Below are positions 32,605 to 45,900 of a stretch of DNA of 64,000 bases, piece by piece. A model generated the notes under the pieces. That model made no database searches. It was not told the origin of the DNA and was given only the letters and a program-made list of their open reading frames with translations. A program made the translations under genes and the position numbers. The stretch comes from Tritrichomonas musculus (taxonomy: Eukaryota > Parabasalia > Tritrichomonadida > Tritrichomonadidae), in assembly GCA_039105265.1 (NCBI GenBank), contig JAPFFF010000018.1:3018044-3082043 (forward strand), in the 5' to 3' direction. Position 1 is the stretch's first letter. Every line of letters starts with the position of its first letter.

Positions 32605-34576
32605 ACACTGTTAAGGTGAAGTGACCATCACAGTATTCAAAAAATAAAACTTTTTGATAAATGTAATAAGAACTTTTTGATAAATGTAATAGAACTTTTT
32701 AATAAATGTAATAAGAACTTTTTGATAAATGTAATAGAACATTTTGATAAATGTAATAAGAACTTTTTAATAAATGTAATAGAACATTTTGAAAAATGTA
32801 ATAAGAACTTTTTGTGAAATTAAATTATAGATCTAAAATTATTTGGGAATATAGTAATACCGAAATGAAACTATTATGGAATATAGCGACATAATTACAA
32901 TAATATTCTTGAAGTTACTGGTATTTTACTCTAATTTAAACTTGATATTCAAAATTGGTAATAATTAATATGGAAGTCTTCAAAAAGATATATTATCCAC
33001 AAAACTAATTCCTCAAAAAGATAATAAAATATAGAGCAAGCGCCACTATGACCATATTTAAACCAGATTAAATAATAATATGTAATGTGTTGCCAAAAAA
33101 ACAGTATAAAATACGTTACTTTTATTAATGATTATAATATTGACACAAATGGCTACTCCCTGAATTCCAAATCTAGCAGAAAATTTATAATTAAAATTAT
33201 TTCGAAAAACAAACTTTCATTTAATCAACCTAAGTCTCATTTTTTTTATAAAATAAGCTCATAAAAGAAAAATTAGATTTTTAAACAGTTGGCGTATCCT
33301 TTTAAAATATATCGATTTAATATTAAATTATATTACTGAGAAACAGTCGAATAAATTTCTGTAAAAACAGTTAGTTATAATAAATTTGTACAAGCAAGAT
33401 GAAAAAAATGATTAATTGAGATTTTAGAATACTACATTTAAATAATTCTGAAACCATGTTGCTATAAATTAAAAACTAAAAAAAAAAACTATTCATATTT
33501 ATTAAAACTTTAGGATTTTACTAGCATTTTTTTTTAATATCTTACAATATTGTAAGATATCCGTCAATATTTAAATATTTGAATTTTTTCTTAATATTTT
33601 CAAAATTTGTTAAAGCTCTCACAATTTTAGTAAAATATTAATGATTCCAATATTTTTACTTTTAATCTATTAAAATATCAAATGTTCATAAAAATAATAT
33701 TCAATAAGTAATTTATTCATTTAAATTATGTTTGGTCTTTTCGTCTATGTGGTATAGTATAAATTTTAAAGTCTAAGTTAATCGCTATCGAGTATTTAGG
33801 AAATCGTTTTAAAGTCTAAGATAATCGCTATCGAGTATTTAGGAAATCGTTTTAAAGTCTAAGATAATCGCTATCGAGTATTTAGGAAATCGTTTTAAAG
33901 TCTAAGATAATCGCTATCGAGTATTTAGATAATCGTTTTAAAGTCTAAGATAATCGCTATCGAGTATTTAGGAAATCGTTTTAAAGTCTAAGATAATCGC
34001 TATCGAGTATTTAGGAAATCGTTTTAAAGTCTAAGATAATCGCTATCGAGTATTTAGGAAATCGTTTTAAAGTCTAAGATAATCGCTATCGAGCATTTAG
34101 ATAATCGTTTTAAAGTCTAAGATAATCGCTATCGAGTATTTAGATAATCGTTTTAAAGTCTAAGATAATCGCTATCGAGTATTTAGGAAATCGTTTTAAA
34201 GTCTAAGATAATCGCTATCGAGTATTTAGATAATCGTTTTAAAGTCTAAGATAATCGCTATCGAGTATTTAGGAAATCGTTTTAAAGTCTAAGATAATCG
34301 CTATCGAGTATTTAGGAAATCGTTTTAAAGTCTAAGATAATCGCTATCGAGTATTTAGGAAATCGTTTTAAAGTCTAAGATAATCGCTATCGAGTATTTA
34401 GGAAATCGTTTTAAAGTCTAAAAAATAAAAGGCGCCAAAATTAAATATCATTTATCAAAAAGTTCTTATTACATTTATCAAAAAGTTCTTATTACATTTA
34501 TCAAAAAGTTTTAATTACATTTATCAAAAAGTTTTTATTTTTGAATACTGTGATGGTCACTTCACCTTAACAGTGT
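32605..34576. mobile_element. 2-kb inverted-repeat insertion in module B
   Basis: Ends match as inverted repeats: left ACACTGTTAAGGTGAAGTGA, right the exact complement, continuing into subterminal repeats of a ~22-bp unit (ACTTTTTGATAAATGTAATA) on both sides (32640-32815 and 34445-34545). It lies in the T-rich run of the module head; the matching place in C (about 39680-39725) has no insertion. A further ~18 bp on each side is also absent from C, so the outer limits are uncertain, and no clean target duplication is seen (8-bp flanks match at 5 positions). No transposase is encoded: a non-autonomous element. Confidence 0.75.
33766..34419 (+). repeat. 43-bp minisatellite inside the module B insertion, about 15 units
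   Basis: The unit begins GTCTAAGATAATCGCTATCG and recurs every 43 bp from 33771 to 34415. The only frequent variant is TTAGGAAATCG versus TTAGATAATCG, again a localised two-base alternation in an otherwise constant unit. Confidence 0.92.
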
Positions 34577-34810
34577 GCTATTTATCATTTCTCTTATTTT
34601 TATTTTTATTTTTTTTTTTTTTTTTAATTAATTTATCAAAAAGAAATAAAATAGTTTAATCTCATAGCCAGATAAATTCCAGGATCAACTCAAATATAGA
34701 TATTCTTTTCTGAAGAACCTTCAAAAAGTGGAAATCATTCAGAAAAAATAATCAAATAAAAATAATAAAAAAATAATCTTTTTATGTTACAAAATTTTTA
34801 CCGATTCTTA

Positions 34811-34875
34811 CCGCCAGCCGCGGGGTCTCGACTCGGCTTCGCTTCGTTCAGCCTCGCTCGACGTCCGCTAGGCGG
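34811..34875. other. GC-rich island of module B
   Basis: Copy of the 66-bp island of module A, with GGGGTCTCG in place of GGGATCTCG. It shares this variant with module C. Confidence 0.8.
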
Positions 34876-35061
34876 TATGTAGTCTAAAAATTATGTAAAA
34901 ATATAAAAAGATTTGTTTTTTTCAATTATTTTATTTAGATTATTTTTTCTGAATGATTTCCACTTTTTGAAGGTTCTTCAGAAAAGACTAACTATACTTT
35001 AGTTGATCAAAATTCCACAACCAGATAATCCTACCGCCAGATAATATTATCTTAAATATTG

Positions 35062-35930
35062 ACAAACATTGATGCTAGCAACAGATAAATATTGATGCTA
35101 ACAACAGATAAACATCGATGCTAACAACATACAAACATCGATACTAACAACAGAAGAACATCGATGCTAACAACATTCAAACATCGATGCTGACAACAGA
35201 AAAACATCGATGCTTACAACATACAAACATCGATGCTGACAACAGAAAAACATCTATGCTAACAACATTCAAACATCGATGCTAACAACAGATAAACATC
35301 GATGCTGACAACAGAAAAACATCGATGCTAACAACATACAAACATCGATGCTAACAACATACAAACATCGATGCTAACAACATACAAACATCGATGCTAA
35401 CAACATACAAACATCGATGCTAACAACAGATAAACATCGATACTAACAACAGAAGAACATCGATGCTAACAACATTCAAACATCGATGCTGACAACAGAA
35501 AAACATCGATGCTAACAACATTCAAACATCGATGCTGACAACAGAAAAACATCTATGCTAACAACATTCAAACATCGATGCTAACAACATTCAAACATCG
35601 ATGCTGACAACAGAAAAACATCGATGCTAACAACATTCAAACATCGATGCTAACAACATTCAAACATCGATGCTGACAACAGAAAAACATCGATGCCAAC
35701 AACATACAAACATCGATGCCAACAACATACAAACATCGATGCTAACAACAGATAAACATCGATGCTAACAACAGATAAACATCGATACTTACAACATACA
35801 AACATCGATACTAACAACAGAAGAACATCGATGCTAACAACATTCAAACATCGATGCTGACAACAGAAAAACATCTATGCTAACAACAGATAAACATCTA
35901 TGCTAACAACAGACAAACATTGATGTTAAT
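35062..35930 (+). repeat. 23-bp minisatellite array of module B, about 38 units
   Basis: Same 20+3 unit as module A but much shorter, rich in TAC, TTC and GAA linkers, and with a local variant (GAAGAACATC) that reappears in module C. Confidence 0.95.
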
Positions 35931-36189
35931 AACTGATTCGCGTTTTTGCTAATTACAAACTTTTGTTAGTTTTTTTACAGAAAGCATTAATAAAGTTTTT
36001 TATGCTATGCTAATTTTAGAATAAAATTTTGACTAAAGTATTGTTTATTTGAATGCCTTTTATATAGATATTGTCTTTTTTCTAAAAGAAAAAAACTGTG
36101 TACTAGACACTTTTTGAACTGCGTTCAAAAAGTGGCGTTCCTTGTTACTTTATAAAATAAAAATGAGTGAATTCTTGAAAGATCAGATA

Positions 36190-36194
36190 TCATA
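36190..36194 (+). promoter_or_regulatory. Initiator-like motif before the ankyrin fragment
   Basis: TCATA with A+1 9 bases before the ATG at 36201, matching TCA+1Y(T/A). Suggests the fragment kept its promoter start. Confidence 0.45.
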
Positions 36195-36200
36195 ATATAT

Positions 36201-36572
36201 ATGCATTCTCGAGAACTTGTCGAATCTTCTTTAATGGAATTCTTGAAAAATTCAGATGATCTTGAAGAAAATTATGAAAATTTAATTCGCATTTTTAATG
36301 ATTACAAAATTGATGAAAATTCGCAAGATTTAAAAGATGTCTTAAATATAATTATTTCTTTTTCAAATAATTATCCTAGAAATCTACTATTTTTTTCAAA
36401 GATTGAAAAAATTATAATATTTTTTAAGCCAAAAATTATGAAATTCTGGTCAAATATTGAAAAATTCCATATTTTTAGAACCAACAAACGAATTCTTTTA
36501 TTTGCGCTCAACGAAAAAATTGTTACACTTGACCAAAAGATATTGAATTGTTTTTTTAGCTCCAAAAAATAA
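36201..36572 (+). pseudogene. DUF3447-type ankyrin protein, N-terminal fragment
   Basis: 123 residues matching the N-terminal helical region of the ankyrin protein at 24751-25956 (LLFFSKIEKIIIFFKPKIMK, FRTNKRILLFALNEKIVTLD). It stops before any ankyrin repeat, and no continuation is seen downstream. It sits at the left edge of the palindrome centre, about 55 bp after the end of module B. Most likely a truncated gene copy trapped between the arms; it could still produce a short protein. Confidence 0.7.
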
Positions 36573-37907
36573 ACATAATTCTTAACATTTATATTTTTTC
36601 TAATATAATATATTTATATATTTTTATTTATATTAAATAATTTATAAATATAAATAGTTCTAAAAGATAAAAATATTTCATAATTAAATTTTTTATATTC
36701 AAATATTTCAATGATCTTATTCAAAAAATAAAAAACGATCATTTCTCATTAAAAATTAAAATCGTTGATATATCACTTATTGCCCATTAAAATATTCTGG
36801 TATTTATAAAATAATCTAATTAACTCTTAATTAATATAATATATGAATATATAAATAAATGACGGAAGAGAATCCAGTACCCATACATATATTTTTACTA
36901 ATACAATCAAAACAAAATCACAAAACAAAAGTTTGATCTAACTTATCATTATTTCTTTCTAATCTTTTAGATCGATATTTAGTAATTATTAGAGGGTAAT
37001 GTTTCTTTGAATCAGGATAAGACCATCCAAATGAAAGCATTAGTTGGATTTAATGATTTGTTTTGTTGATTTTCTTGATAGCGCTAGTAAAAAATAAGAT
37101 CCTGAATAAGTTTAAAAGCGATATTAGAGAATAAAGCTGCTGATTTCTGTAAATAAACGTAGGTACCAAATTGATGCTGAGAAAAGCATCAGCAATTTAT
37201 TTTTGGTATGTCGATATAGCGAACGTAAGAAGGTAGGGATTAGATGATGCTGAGTTATGATTTCATAAATGTAGATAATTTTTGAGAAGAAAATAGTGGT
37301 TACTCATTGAATTTTATTGATCTTTTTATTCAAATAAACGGCACCATAAGGCCGTTTTATACCACAATTATTTGATTGGATTTTGATTTTTTTGACACTT
37401 TAAAAACGAATTTTTGCATCCACATTTTTCTTAAGAAAAAGTAGGAAATTGGAGTGTGCCATTTTACACCTACATTATTGAAATGAATTTCTTATTTTCT
37501 GACACCTTAAAGATGGCCACGGGAATAAAAATTTATATCCTTTGAATTTTTTACAAAATTGAGAGCATGCCATTCTATTCCCTAATAATTTTAGTGGAGT
37601 TGATTGTCAAATCACCGTGGCCACTTAATTGAGAGCGTGGCCACTTATCGACACTACTATAATAAAATAATAATATATTTGTTATCAACATATTAATATG
37701 AATAATATATTCTTACAGAATAGATGAAAAAAGAATTGGCAGATGAATTTTGCCTGATTTTCTGTAAACATGAAATTTATTATGAGGAGTATAATATATC
37801 ATATTTTTATCAAAATTTAATCCTTCAATTTTGAGAAATGGATACTCCAATTAATTATCTGATTTTGTTATTTATTCAGATATTCAGGATATAAATATAT
37901 TTTTAAA
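36573..37907. other. Centre of the palindrome, non-coding
   Basis: Single-copy AT-rich DNA between the arms. A hairpin AAATTGATGCTGAGAAAAGC...GCATCAGCAATTT lies near 37170-37200. Three loosely similar lines near 37440-37650 (GAGTGTGCCATTTTACACC, GAGCATGCCATTCTATTCC, GAGCGTGGCCACTTATCGA) suggest an old degenerate repeat. No gene recognised. Confidence 0.5.
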
Positions 37908-39945
37908 CAAGGAACGCCACTTTTTAAACGCAGTTCAAAAAGTGTCTAGTACACAGTTTTTTTCTTTTAGAAAAAAGACAATATCTATATAAAAGGCATT
38001 CAAATAAACAATACTTTAGTCAAAATTTTATTCTAAAATTAGCATAGCATAAAAAACTTTATTAATGCTTTCTGTAAAAAAACTAACAAAAGTTTGTAAT
38101 TAGCAAAAACGCGAATCAGTTATTAACATCAATGTTTGTCTGTTGTTAGCATAGATGTTTATCTGTTGTTAGCATAGATGTTTTTCTGTTGTCAGCATCG
38201 ATGTTTGAATGTTGTTAGCATCGATGTTTTTCTGTTGTCAGCATCGATGTTTGAATGTTGTTAGCATCGATGTTTTTCTGTTGTCAGCATCGATGTTTGA
38301 ATGTTGTTAGCATCGATGTTCTTCTGTTGTTAGTATCGATGTTTGTATGTTGTAAGTATCGATGTTTATCTGTTGTTAGCATCGATGTTTATCTGTTGTT
38401 AGCATCGATGTTTGTATGTTGTTGGCATCGATGTTTTTCTGTTGTCAGCATCGATGTTTGAATGTTGTTAGCATTGATGTTTGAATGTTGTTAGCATCGA
38501 TGTTTTTCTGTTGTCAGCATCGATGTTTGAATGTTGTTAGCATCGATGTTTGAATGTTGTTAGCATAGATGTTTTTCTGTTGTCAGCATCGATGTTTGAA
38601 TGTTGTTAGCATCGATGTTTTTCTGTTGTCAGCATCGATGTTTGAATGTTGTTAGCATCGATGTTCTTCTGTTGTTAGTATCGATGTTTATCTGTTGTTA
38701 GCATCGATGTTTATCTGTTGTTAGCATCGATGTTTGTATGTTGTTAGCATCGATGTTTGTATGTTGTTAGCATCGATGTTCTTCTGTTGTTAGTATCGAT
38801 GTTTGTATGTTGTTAGCATCGATGTTTATCTGTTGTTAGCATCGATGTTTATCTGTTGTTAGCATCGATGTTTGTATGTTGTTGGCATCGATGTTTATCT
38901 GTTGTTAGCATCGATGTTTGTATGTTGTAAGCATCGATGTTTATCTGTTGTTAGCATCGATGTTTATCTGTTGTTAGCATCGATGTTTGTATGTTGTTAG
39001 CATCGATGTTTGTATGTTGTTAGCATCGATGTTTATCTGTTGTTAGCATCGATGTTTATCTGTTGTTAGTATCGATGTTTATCTGTTGTTAGCATCGATG
39101 TTTATCTGTTGTTAGCATCGATGTTTGTATGTTGTTGGCATCGATGTTTATCTGTTGTTAGCATCGATGTTTGTATGTTGTAAGCATCGATGTTTATCTG
39201 TTGTTAGCATCAATATTTATCTGTTGCTAGCATCAATGTTTGTCAATATTTAAGATAATATTATCTGGCGGTAGGATTATCTGGTTGTGGAATTTTGATC
39301 AACTAAAGTATAGTTAGTCTTTTCTGAAGAACCTTCAAAAAGTGGAAATCATTCAGAAAAAATAATCTAAATAAAATAATTGAAAAAAACAAATCTTTTT
39401 ATATTTTTACATAATTTTTAGACTACATACCGCCTAGCGGACGTCGAGCGAGGCTGAACGAAGCGAAGCCGAGTCGAGACCCCGCGGCTGGCGGTAAGAA
39501 TCGGTAAAAATTTTGTAACATAAAAAGATTATTTTTTTATTATTTTTATTTGATTATTTTTTCTGAATGATTTCCACTTTTTGAAGGTTCTTCAGAAAAG
39601 AATATCTATATTTGAGTTGATCCTGGAATTTATCTGGCTATGAGATTAAACTATTTTATTTCTTTTTGATAAATTAATTAAAAAAAAAAAAAAAAATAAA
39701 AATAAAAATAAAAATAAAAATAAATAAAAAAATTAAATTCTATGAGCTTTATGAAAAAAATAACTGAAAATTTTTTTTTATTAAAATATCTTAATCAAAA
39801 AGAAATAAAATAGTTTACAATTATAATTACAAATGCAAATAATAATATACTTAAATTAATTATTATCCAAAATATTTTAAAACAATATGATGGATGGATA
39901 AGTTCAGGTCTTATTTTTTTGGGGTTTTGTTTTATTATATTAAGA
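37908..39945 (-). repeat. Module C (inverted partner of module B)
   Basis: Tail 37908-38124, 23-bp array 38125-39243 (about 49 units), head 39244-39945 with its GC island at 39430-39494. Shares with B, not with A or D, the variants GGGGTCTCG, ATAGATATTC, CATCCATC and the TAACAACAG tail unit. It lacks the 2-kb insertion of B, and its T/A-rich run is a clean (AAAAT)n tract. Confidence 0.88.
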
Positions 39946-42900
39946 CAAGGAACGCCACTTTTTGAACTGCGTTCAAAAAGTGTCTAGTACACAGTTTTTT
40001 TCTTTTAGAAAAAAGACAATATCTATATAAAAGGCATTCAAATAAACAATACTTTAGTCAAAATTTTATTCATAAATTAGCATAGCATAAAAAACTTTAT
40101 TAATGCTTTCTGTAAAAAAACTAACAAAAGTTTGTAATTAGCAAAAACGCGAATCAGTTATTAACATCAATGTTTGTCTGTCGTTAGCATAGATGTTTAT
40201 CTGTTGTTAGCATAGATGTTTTTCTGTTGTCAGCATCGATGTTTGAATGTTGTTAGCATCGATGTTTTTCTGTTGTTAGCATCGATGTTTTTCTGTTGTC
40301 AGCATCGATGTTTTTCTGTTGTCAGCATCGATGTTTGTATGTTGTTAGCATCAATGTTTGTCTGTTGTCAGCATCGATGTTTGAATGTTGTTAGCATCGA
40401 TGTTTGTATGTTGTCAGCATCGATGTTTGTCTGTCGTTAGCATCAATGTTTGTCTGTTGTTGGCATCGATGTTTATCTGTTGTCAGCATCGATGTTTGAA
40501 TGTTGTTAGCATCAATGTTTATCTGTTGTTCGCATTGATGTTTATCTGTTGTTAGCATCGATGTTTATCTGTTGTTAGCATCGATGTTTTTCTGTTGTTA
40601 GCATCGATGTTTGTCTGTTGTAAGCATCGATGTTTGTCTGTTGTAAGCATCGATGTTTATCTGTTGTTAGCATCGATGTTTATCTGTTGTTAGCATCGAT
40701 GTTTATCTGTTGTTAGCATCGATGTTTGTCTGTTGTAAGCATCGATGTTTGTCTGTAGTTAGCATCGATGTTTGTATGTTGTTAGCATCGATGTTTATCT
40801 GTTGTTAGCATCGATGTTTATCTGTTGTTAGCATCGATGTTTGTCTGTTGTAAGCATCGATGTTTGTCTGTTGTTAGCATCGATGTTTATCTGTTGTTAG
40901 CATCGATGTTTGATCTGTTGTTAGCATCGATGTTTGTATGTTGTTAGCATCGATGTTTGCATGTTGTTAGCATCAATGTTTATCTGTTGTTAGCATCGAT
41001 GTTTGTATGTTGTTAGCATCGATGTTTATCTGTTGTTAGCATCGATGTTTGTCTGTTGTAAGCATCGATGTTTATCTGTTGTTAGCATCGATGTTTGAAT
41101 GTTGTTAGCATAGATGTTTTTCTGTTGTTAGCATTGATGTTTGAATGTTGTTAGCATCGATGTTTGTATGTTGTCAGCATCGATGTTTGCATGTTGTTAG
41201 CATCAATGTTTATCTGTTGTTAGTATCGATGTTTGTATGTTGTTAGCATCGATGTTTATCTGTTGTTAGCATCGATGTTTGTATGTTGTTAGCATCGATG
41301 TTTTTCTGTTGTTAGCATTGATGTTTGAATGTTGTTAGCATCGATGTTTGTATGTTGTCAGCATCGATGTTTGCATGTTGTTAGCATCAATGTTTATCTG
41401 TTGTTAGTATCGATGTTTGTATGTTGTTAGCATCGATGTTTATCTGTTGTTAGCATCGATGTTTGTCTGTTGTAAGCATCGATGTTTGTCTGTTGTAAGC
41501 ATCGATGTTTATCTGTTGTTAGCATCGATGTTTATCTGTTGTTAGCATCGATGTTTATCTGTTGTTAGCATCGATGTTTGTCTGTTGTAAGCATCGATGT
41601 TTATCTGTTGTTAGCATCGATGTTTATCTGTTGTTAGCATCGATGTTTATCTGTTGTTAGTATCGATGTTTATCTGTTGTTAGCATCGATGTTTATCTGT
41701 TGTAAGCATCGATGTTTGTCTGTTGTAAGCATCGATGTTTATCTGTTGTTAGCATCGATGTTTATCTGTTGTTAGCATCGATGTTTGAATGTTGTTAGCA
41801 TCGATGTTTGTATGTTGTCAGCATCGATGTTTGCATGTTGTTAGCATCAATGTTTATCTGTTGTTAGTATCGATGTTTGTATGTTGTTAGCATCGATGTT
41901 TATCTGTTGTTAGCATCGATGTTTGTCTGTTGTAAGCATCGATGTTTGTCTGTTGTAAGCATCGATGTTTATCTGTTGTTAGCATCGATGTTTATCTGTT
42001 GTTAGCATCGATGTTTATCTGTTGTTAGCATCGATGTTTGTCTGTTGTAAGCATCGATGTTTATCTGTTGTTAGCATCGATGTTTATCTGTTGTAAGCAT
42101 CGATGTTTATCTGTTGTTAGCATCGATGTTTATCTGTTGTAAGCATCGATGTTTGTCTGTTGTAAGCATCGATGTTTATCTGTTGTTAGTATCGATGTTT
42201 ATCTGTTGTTAGCATCGATGTTTATCTGTTGTTAGCATCGATGTTTATCTGTTGTTAGCATCGATGTTTGTCTGTTGTAAGCATCGATGTTTGTCTGTTG
42301 TAAGCATCGATGTTTATCTGTTGTTAGCATCGATGTTTGTCTGTTGTTAGCATCGATGTTTATCTGTTGTTAGCATCGATGTTTGTCTGTTGTAAGCATC
42401 GATGTTTATCTGTTGTTAGCATCGATGTTTATCTGTTGTAAGCATCGATGTTTATCTGTTGTTAGCATCGATGTTTGCATGTTGTTAGCATCAATGTTTA
42501 TCTGTTGTTAGTATCGATGTTTGTATGTTGTTAGCATCGATGTTTATCTGTTGTTAGCATCGATGTTTGTCTGTTGTAAGCATCGATGTTTGTCTGTTGT
42601 AAGCATCGATGTTTATCTGTTGTTAGCATCGATGTTTATCTGTTGTTAGCATCGATGTTTATCTGTTGTTAGCATCGATGTTTGTCTGTTGTAAGCATCG
42701 ATGTTTATCTGTTGTTAGCATCGATGTTTATCTGTTGTTGGCATCGATGTTTATCTGTTGTTAGCATCGATGTTTATCTGTTGTTAGTATCGATGTTTAT
42801 CTGTTGTTAGCATCGATGTTTATCTGTTGTTAGCATCGATGTTTATCTGTTGTTAGCATCGATGTTTGTCTGTTGTAAGCATCGATGTTTGTCTGTTGTA

Positions 42901-45900
42901 AGCATCGATGTTTATCTGTTGTTAGCATCGATGTTTATCTGTTGTTAGCATCGATGTTTGTCTGTTGTAAGCATCGATGTTTATCTGTTGTTAGCATCGA
43001 TGTTTGTCTGTTGTAAGCATCGATGTTTGTCTGTTGTAAGCATCGATGTTTGTATGTTGTTAGCATCGATGTTTATCTGTTGTTAGCATCGATGTTTATC
43101 TGTTGTTAGCATCGATGTTTATCTGTTGTTAGCATCGATGTTTATCTGTTGTTAGCATCGATGTTTATCTGTTGTTAGCATCGATGTTTATCTGTTGTTA
43201 GCATCGATGTTTATCTGTTGTTAGCATCGATGTTTATCTGTTGTTAGCATCGATGTTTGTCTGTTGTAAGCATCGATGTTTGAATGTTGTAAGCATCGAT
43301 GTTTATCTGTTGTTAGCATCGATGTTTGTCTGTTGTAAGCATCGATGTTTATCTGTTGTTAGCATCGATGTTTATCTGTTGTTAGCATCGATGTTTGTCT
43401 GTTGTAAGCATCGATGTTTATCTGTTGTTAGCATCGATGTTTGTCTGTTGTTAGCATCGATGTTTGAATGTTGTTAGCATCGATGTTTATCTGTTGTTAG
43501 CATCGATGTTTATCTGTTGTTAGCATCGATGTTTGTCTGTTGTAAGCATCGATGTTTATCTGTTGTTAGCATCGATGTTTATCTGTTGTAAGCATCGATG
43601 TTTATCTGTTGTAAGCATCGATGTTTATCTGTTGTTAGCATCGATGTTTATCTGTTGTAAGCATCGATGTTTATCTGTTGTTAGCATCGATGTTTGTCTG
43701 TTGTAAGCATCGATGTTTATCTGTTGTAAGCATCGATGTTTATCTGTTGTAAGCATCGATGTTTATCTGTTGTTAGTATCGATGTTTGTATGTTGTTAGC
43801 ATCGATGTTTGAATGTTGTTAGCATCGATGTTTGTCTGTTGTAAGCATCGATGTTTATCTGTTGTTAGCATCGATGTTTATCTGTTGTAAGCATCGATGT
43901 TTATCTGTTGTAAGCATCGATGTTTATCTGTTGTTAGCATCGATGTTTGTCTGTTGTAAGCATCGATGTTTATCTGTTGTTAGCATCGATGTTTGAATGT
44001 TGTTAGCATCGATGTTTGTATGTTGTCAGCATCGATGTTTATCTGTTGTTAGCATCGATGTTTATCTGTTGTTAGTATCGATGTTTGTATGTTGTTAGCA
44101 TCGATGTTTATCTGTTGTTAGCATCGATGTTTGTCTGTTGTAAGCATCGATGTTTGTCTGTTGTAAGCATCGATGTTTATCTGTTGTTAGCATCGATGTT
44201 TGTCTGTTGTAAGCATCGATGTTTGTCTGTTGTAAGCATCGATGTTTATCTGTTGTTAGCATCGATGTTTATCTGTTGTTAGCATCGATGTTTATCTGTT
44301 GTTAGCATCGATGTTTATCTGTTGTTAGCATCGATGTTTGTCTGTTGTAAGCATCGATGTTTGTCTGTTGTAAGCATCGATGTTTATTTGTTGTTAGCAT
44401 CGATGTTTATCTGTTGTTAGCATCGATGTTTATCTGTTGTTAGCATCGATGTTTGTCTGTTGTAAGCATCGATGTTTGTCTGTTGTAAGCATCGATGTTT
44501 ATCTGTTGTTAGCATCGATGTTTATCTGTTGTTAGCATCGATGTTTGTCTGTTGTAAGCATCGATGTTTATCTGTTGTTAGCATCGATGTTTGTCTGTTG
44601 TAAGCATCGATGTTTGTCTGTTGTAAGCATCGATGTTTATCTGTTGTTAGCATCGATGTTTATCTGTTGTTAGCATCGATGTTTATCTGTTGTTAGCATC
44701 GATGTTTATCTGTTGTTAGCATCGATGTTTATCTGTTGTTAGCATCGATGTTTATCTGTTGTTAGCATCGATGTTTGTATGTTGTTAGCATCGATGTTTA
44801 TCTGTTGTTAGCATCGATGTTTGTCTGTTGTAAGCATCGATGTTTATCTGTTGTTAGCATCGATGTTTGTCTGTTGTAAGCATCGATGTTTGAATGTTGT
44901 TAGCATCGATGTTTATCTGTTGTTAGCATCGATGTTGTTAGCATCGATGTTTGTATGTTGTTGTAAGCATCGATGTTTATCTGTTGTTAGCATCGATGTT
45001 TATCTGTTGTTAGCATCGATGTTTATCTGTTGTTAGCATCGATGTTTATCTGTTGTTAGCATCGATGTTTATCTGTTGTTAGCATCGATGTTTATCTGTT
45101 GTTAGTATCGATGTTTATCTGTTGTTAGCATCGATGTTTATCTGTTGTTAGTATCGATGTTTATCTGTTGTTAGCATCGATGTTTATCTGTTGTTAGCAT
45201 CGATGTTTATCTGTTGTTAGCATCGATGTTTGTCTGTTGTAAGCATCGATGTTTGTCTGTTGTAAGCATCGATGTTTATCTGTTGTTAGCATCGATGTTT
45301 GTCTGTTGTAAGCATCGATGTTTGTCTGTTGTAAGCATCGATGTTTATCTGTTGTTAGCATCGATGTTTGTCTGTTGTAAGCATCGATGTTTATCTGTTG
45401 TAAGCATCGATGTTTATCTGTTGTTAGCATCGATGTTTATCTGTTGTTAGCATCGATGTTTATCTGTTGTTAGCATCGATGTTTGTCTGTTGTAAGCATC
45501 GATGTTTATCTGTTGTTAGCATCGATGTTTGTCTGTTGTTAGCATCGATGTTTGTCTGTTGTAAGCATCGATGTTTATCTGTTGTTAGCATCGATGTTTG
45601 TCTGTTGTAAGCATCGATGTTTATCTGTTGTTAGCATCGATGTTTATCTGTTGTTAGCATCGATGTTTGTCTGTTGTAAGCATCGATGTTTATCTGTTGT
45701 TAGCATCGATGTTTGTCTGTTGTAAGCATCGATGTTTGTCTGTTGTTAGCATCGATGTTTGAATCTGTTGTTAGCATCGATGTTTATCTGTTGTTAGCAT
45801 CGATGTTTGTCTGTTGTAAGCATCGATGTTTATCTGTTGTTAGCATCGATGTTTGTCTGTTGTAAGCATCGATGTTTATCTGTTGTTAGCATCGATGTTT

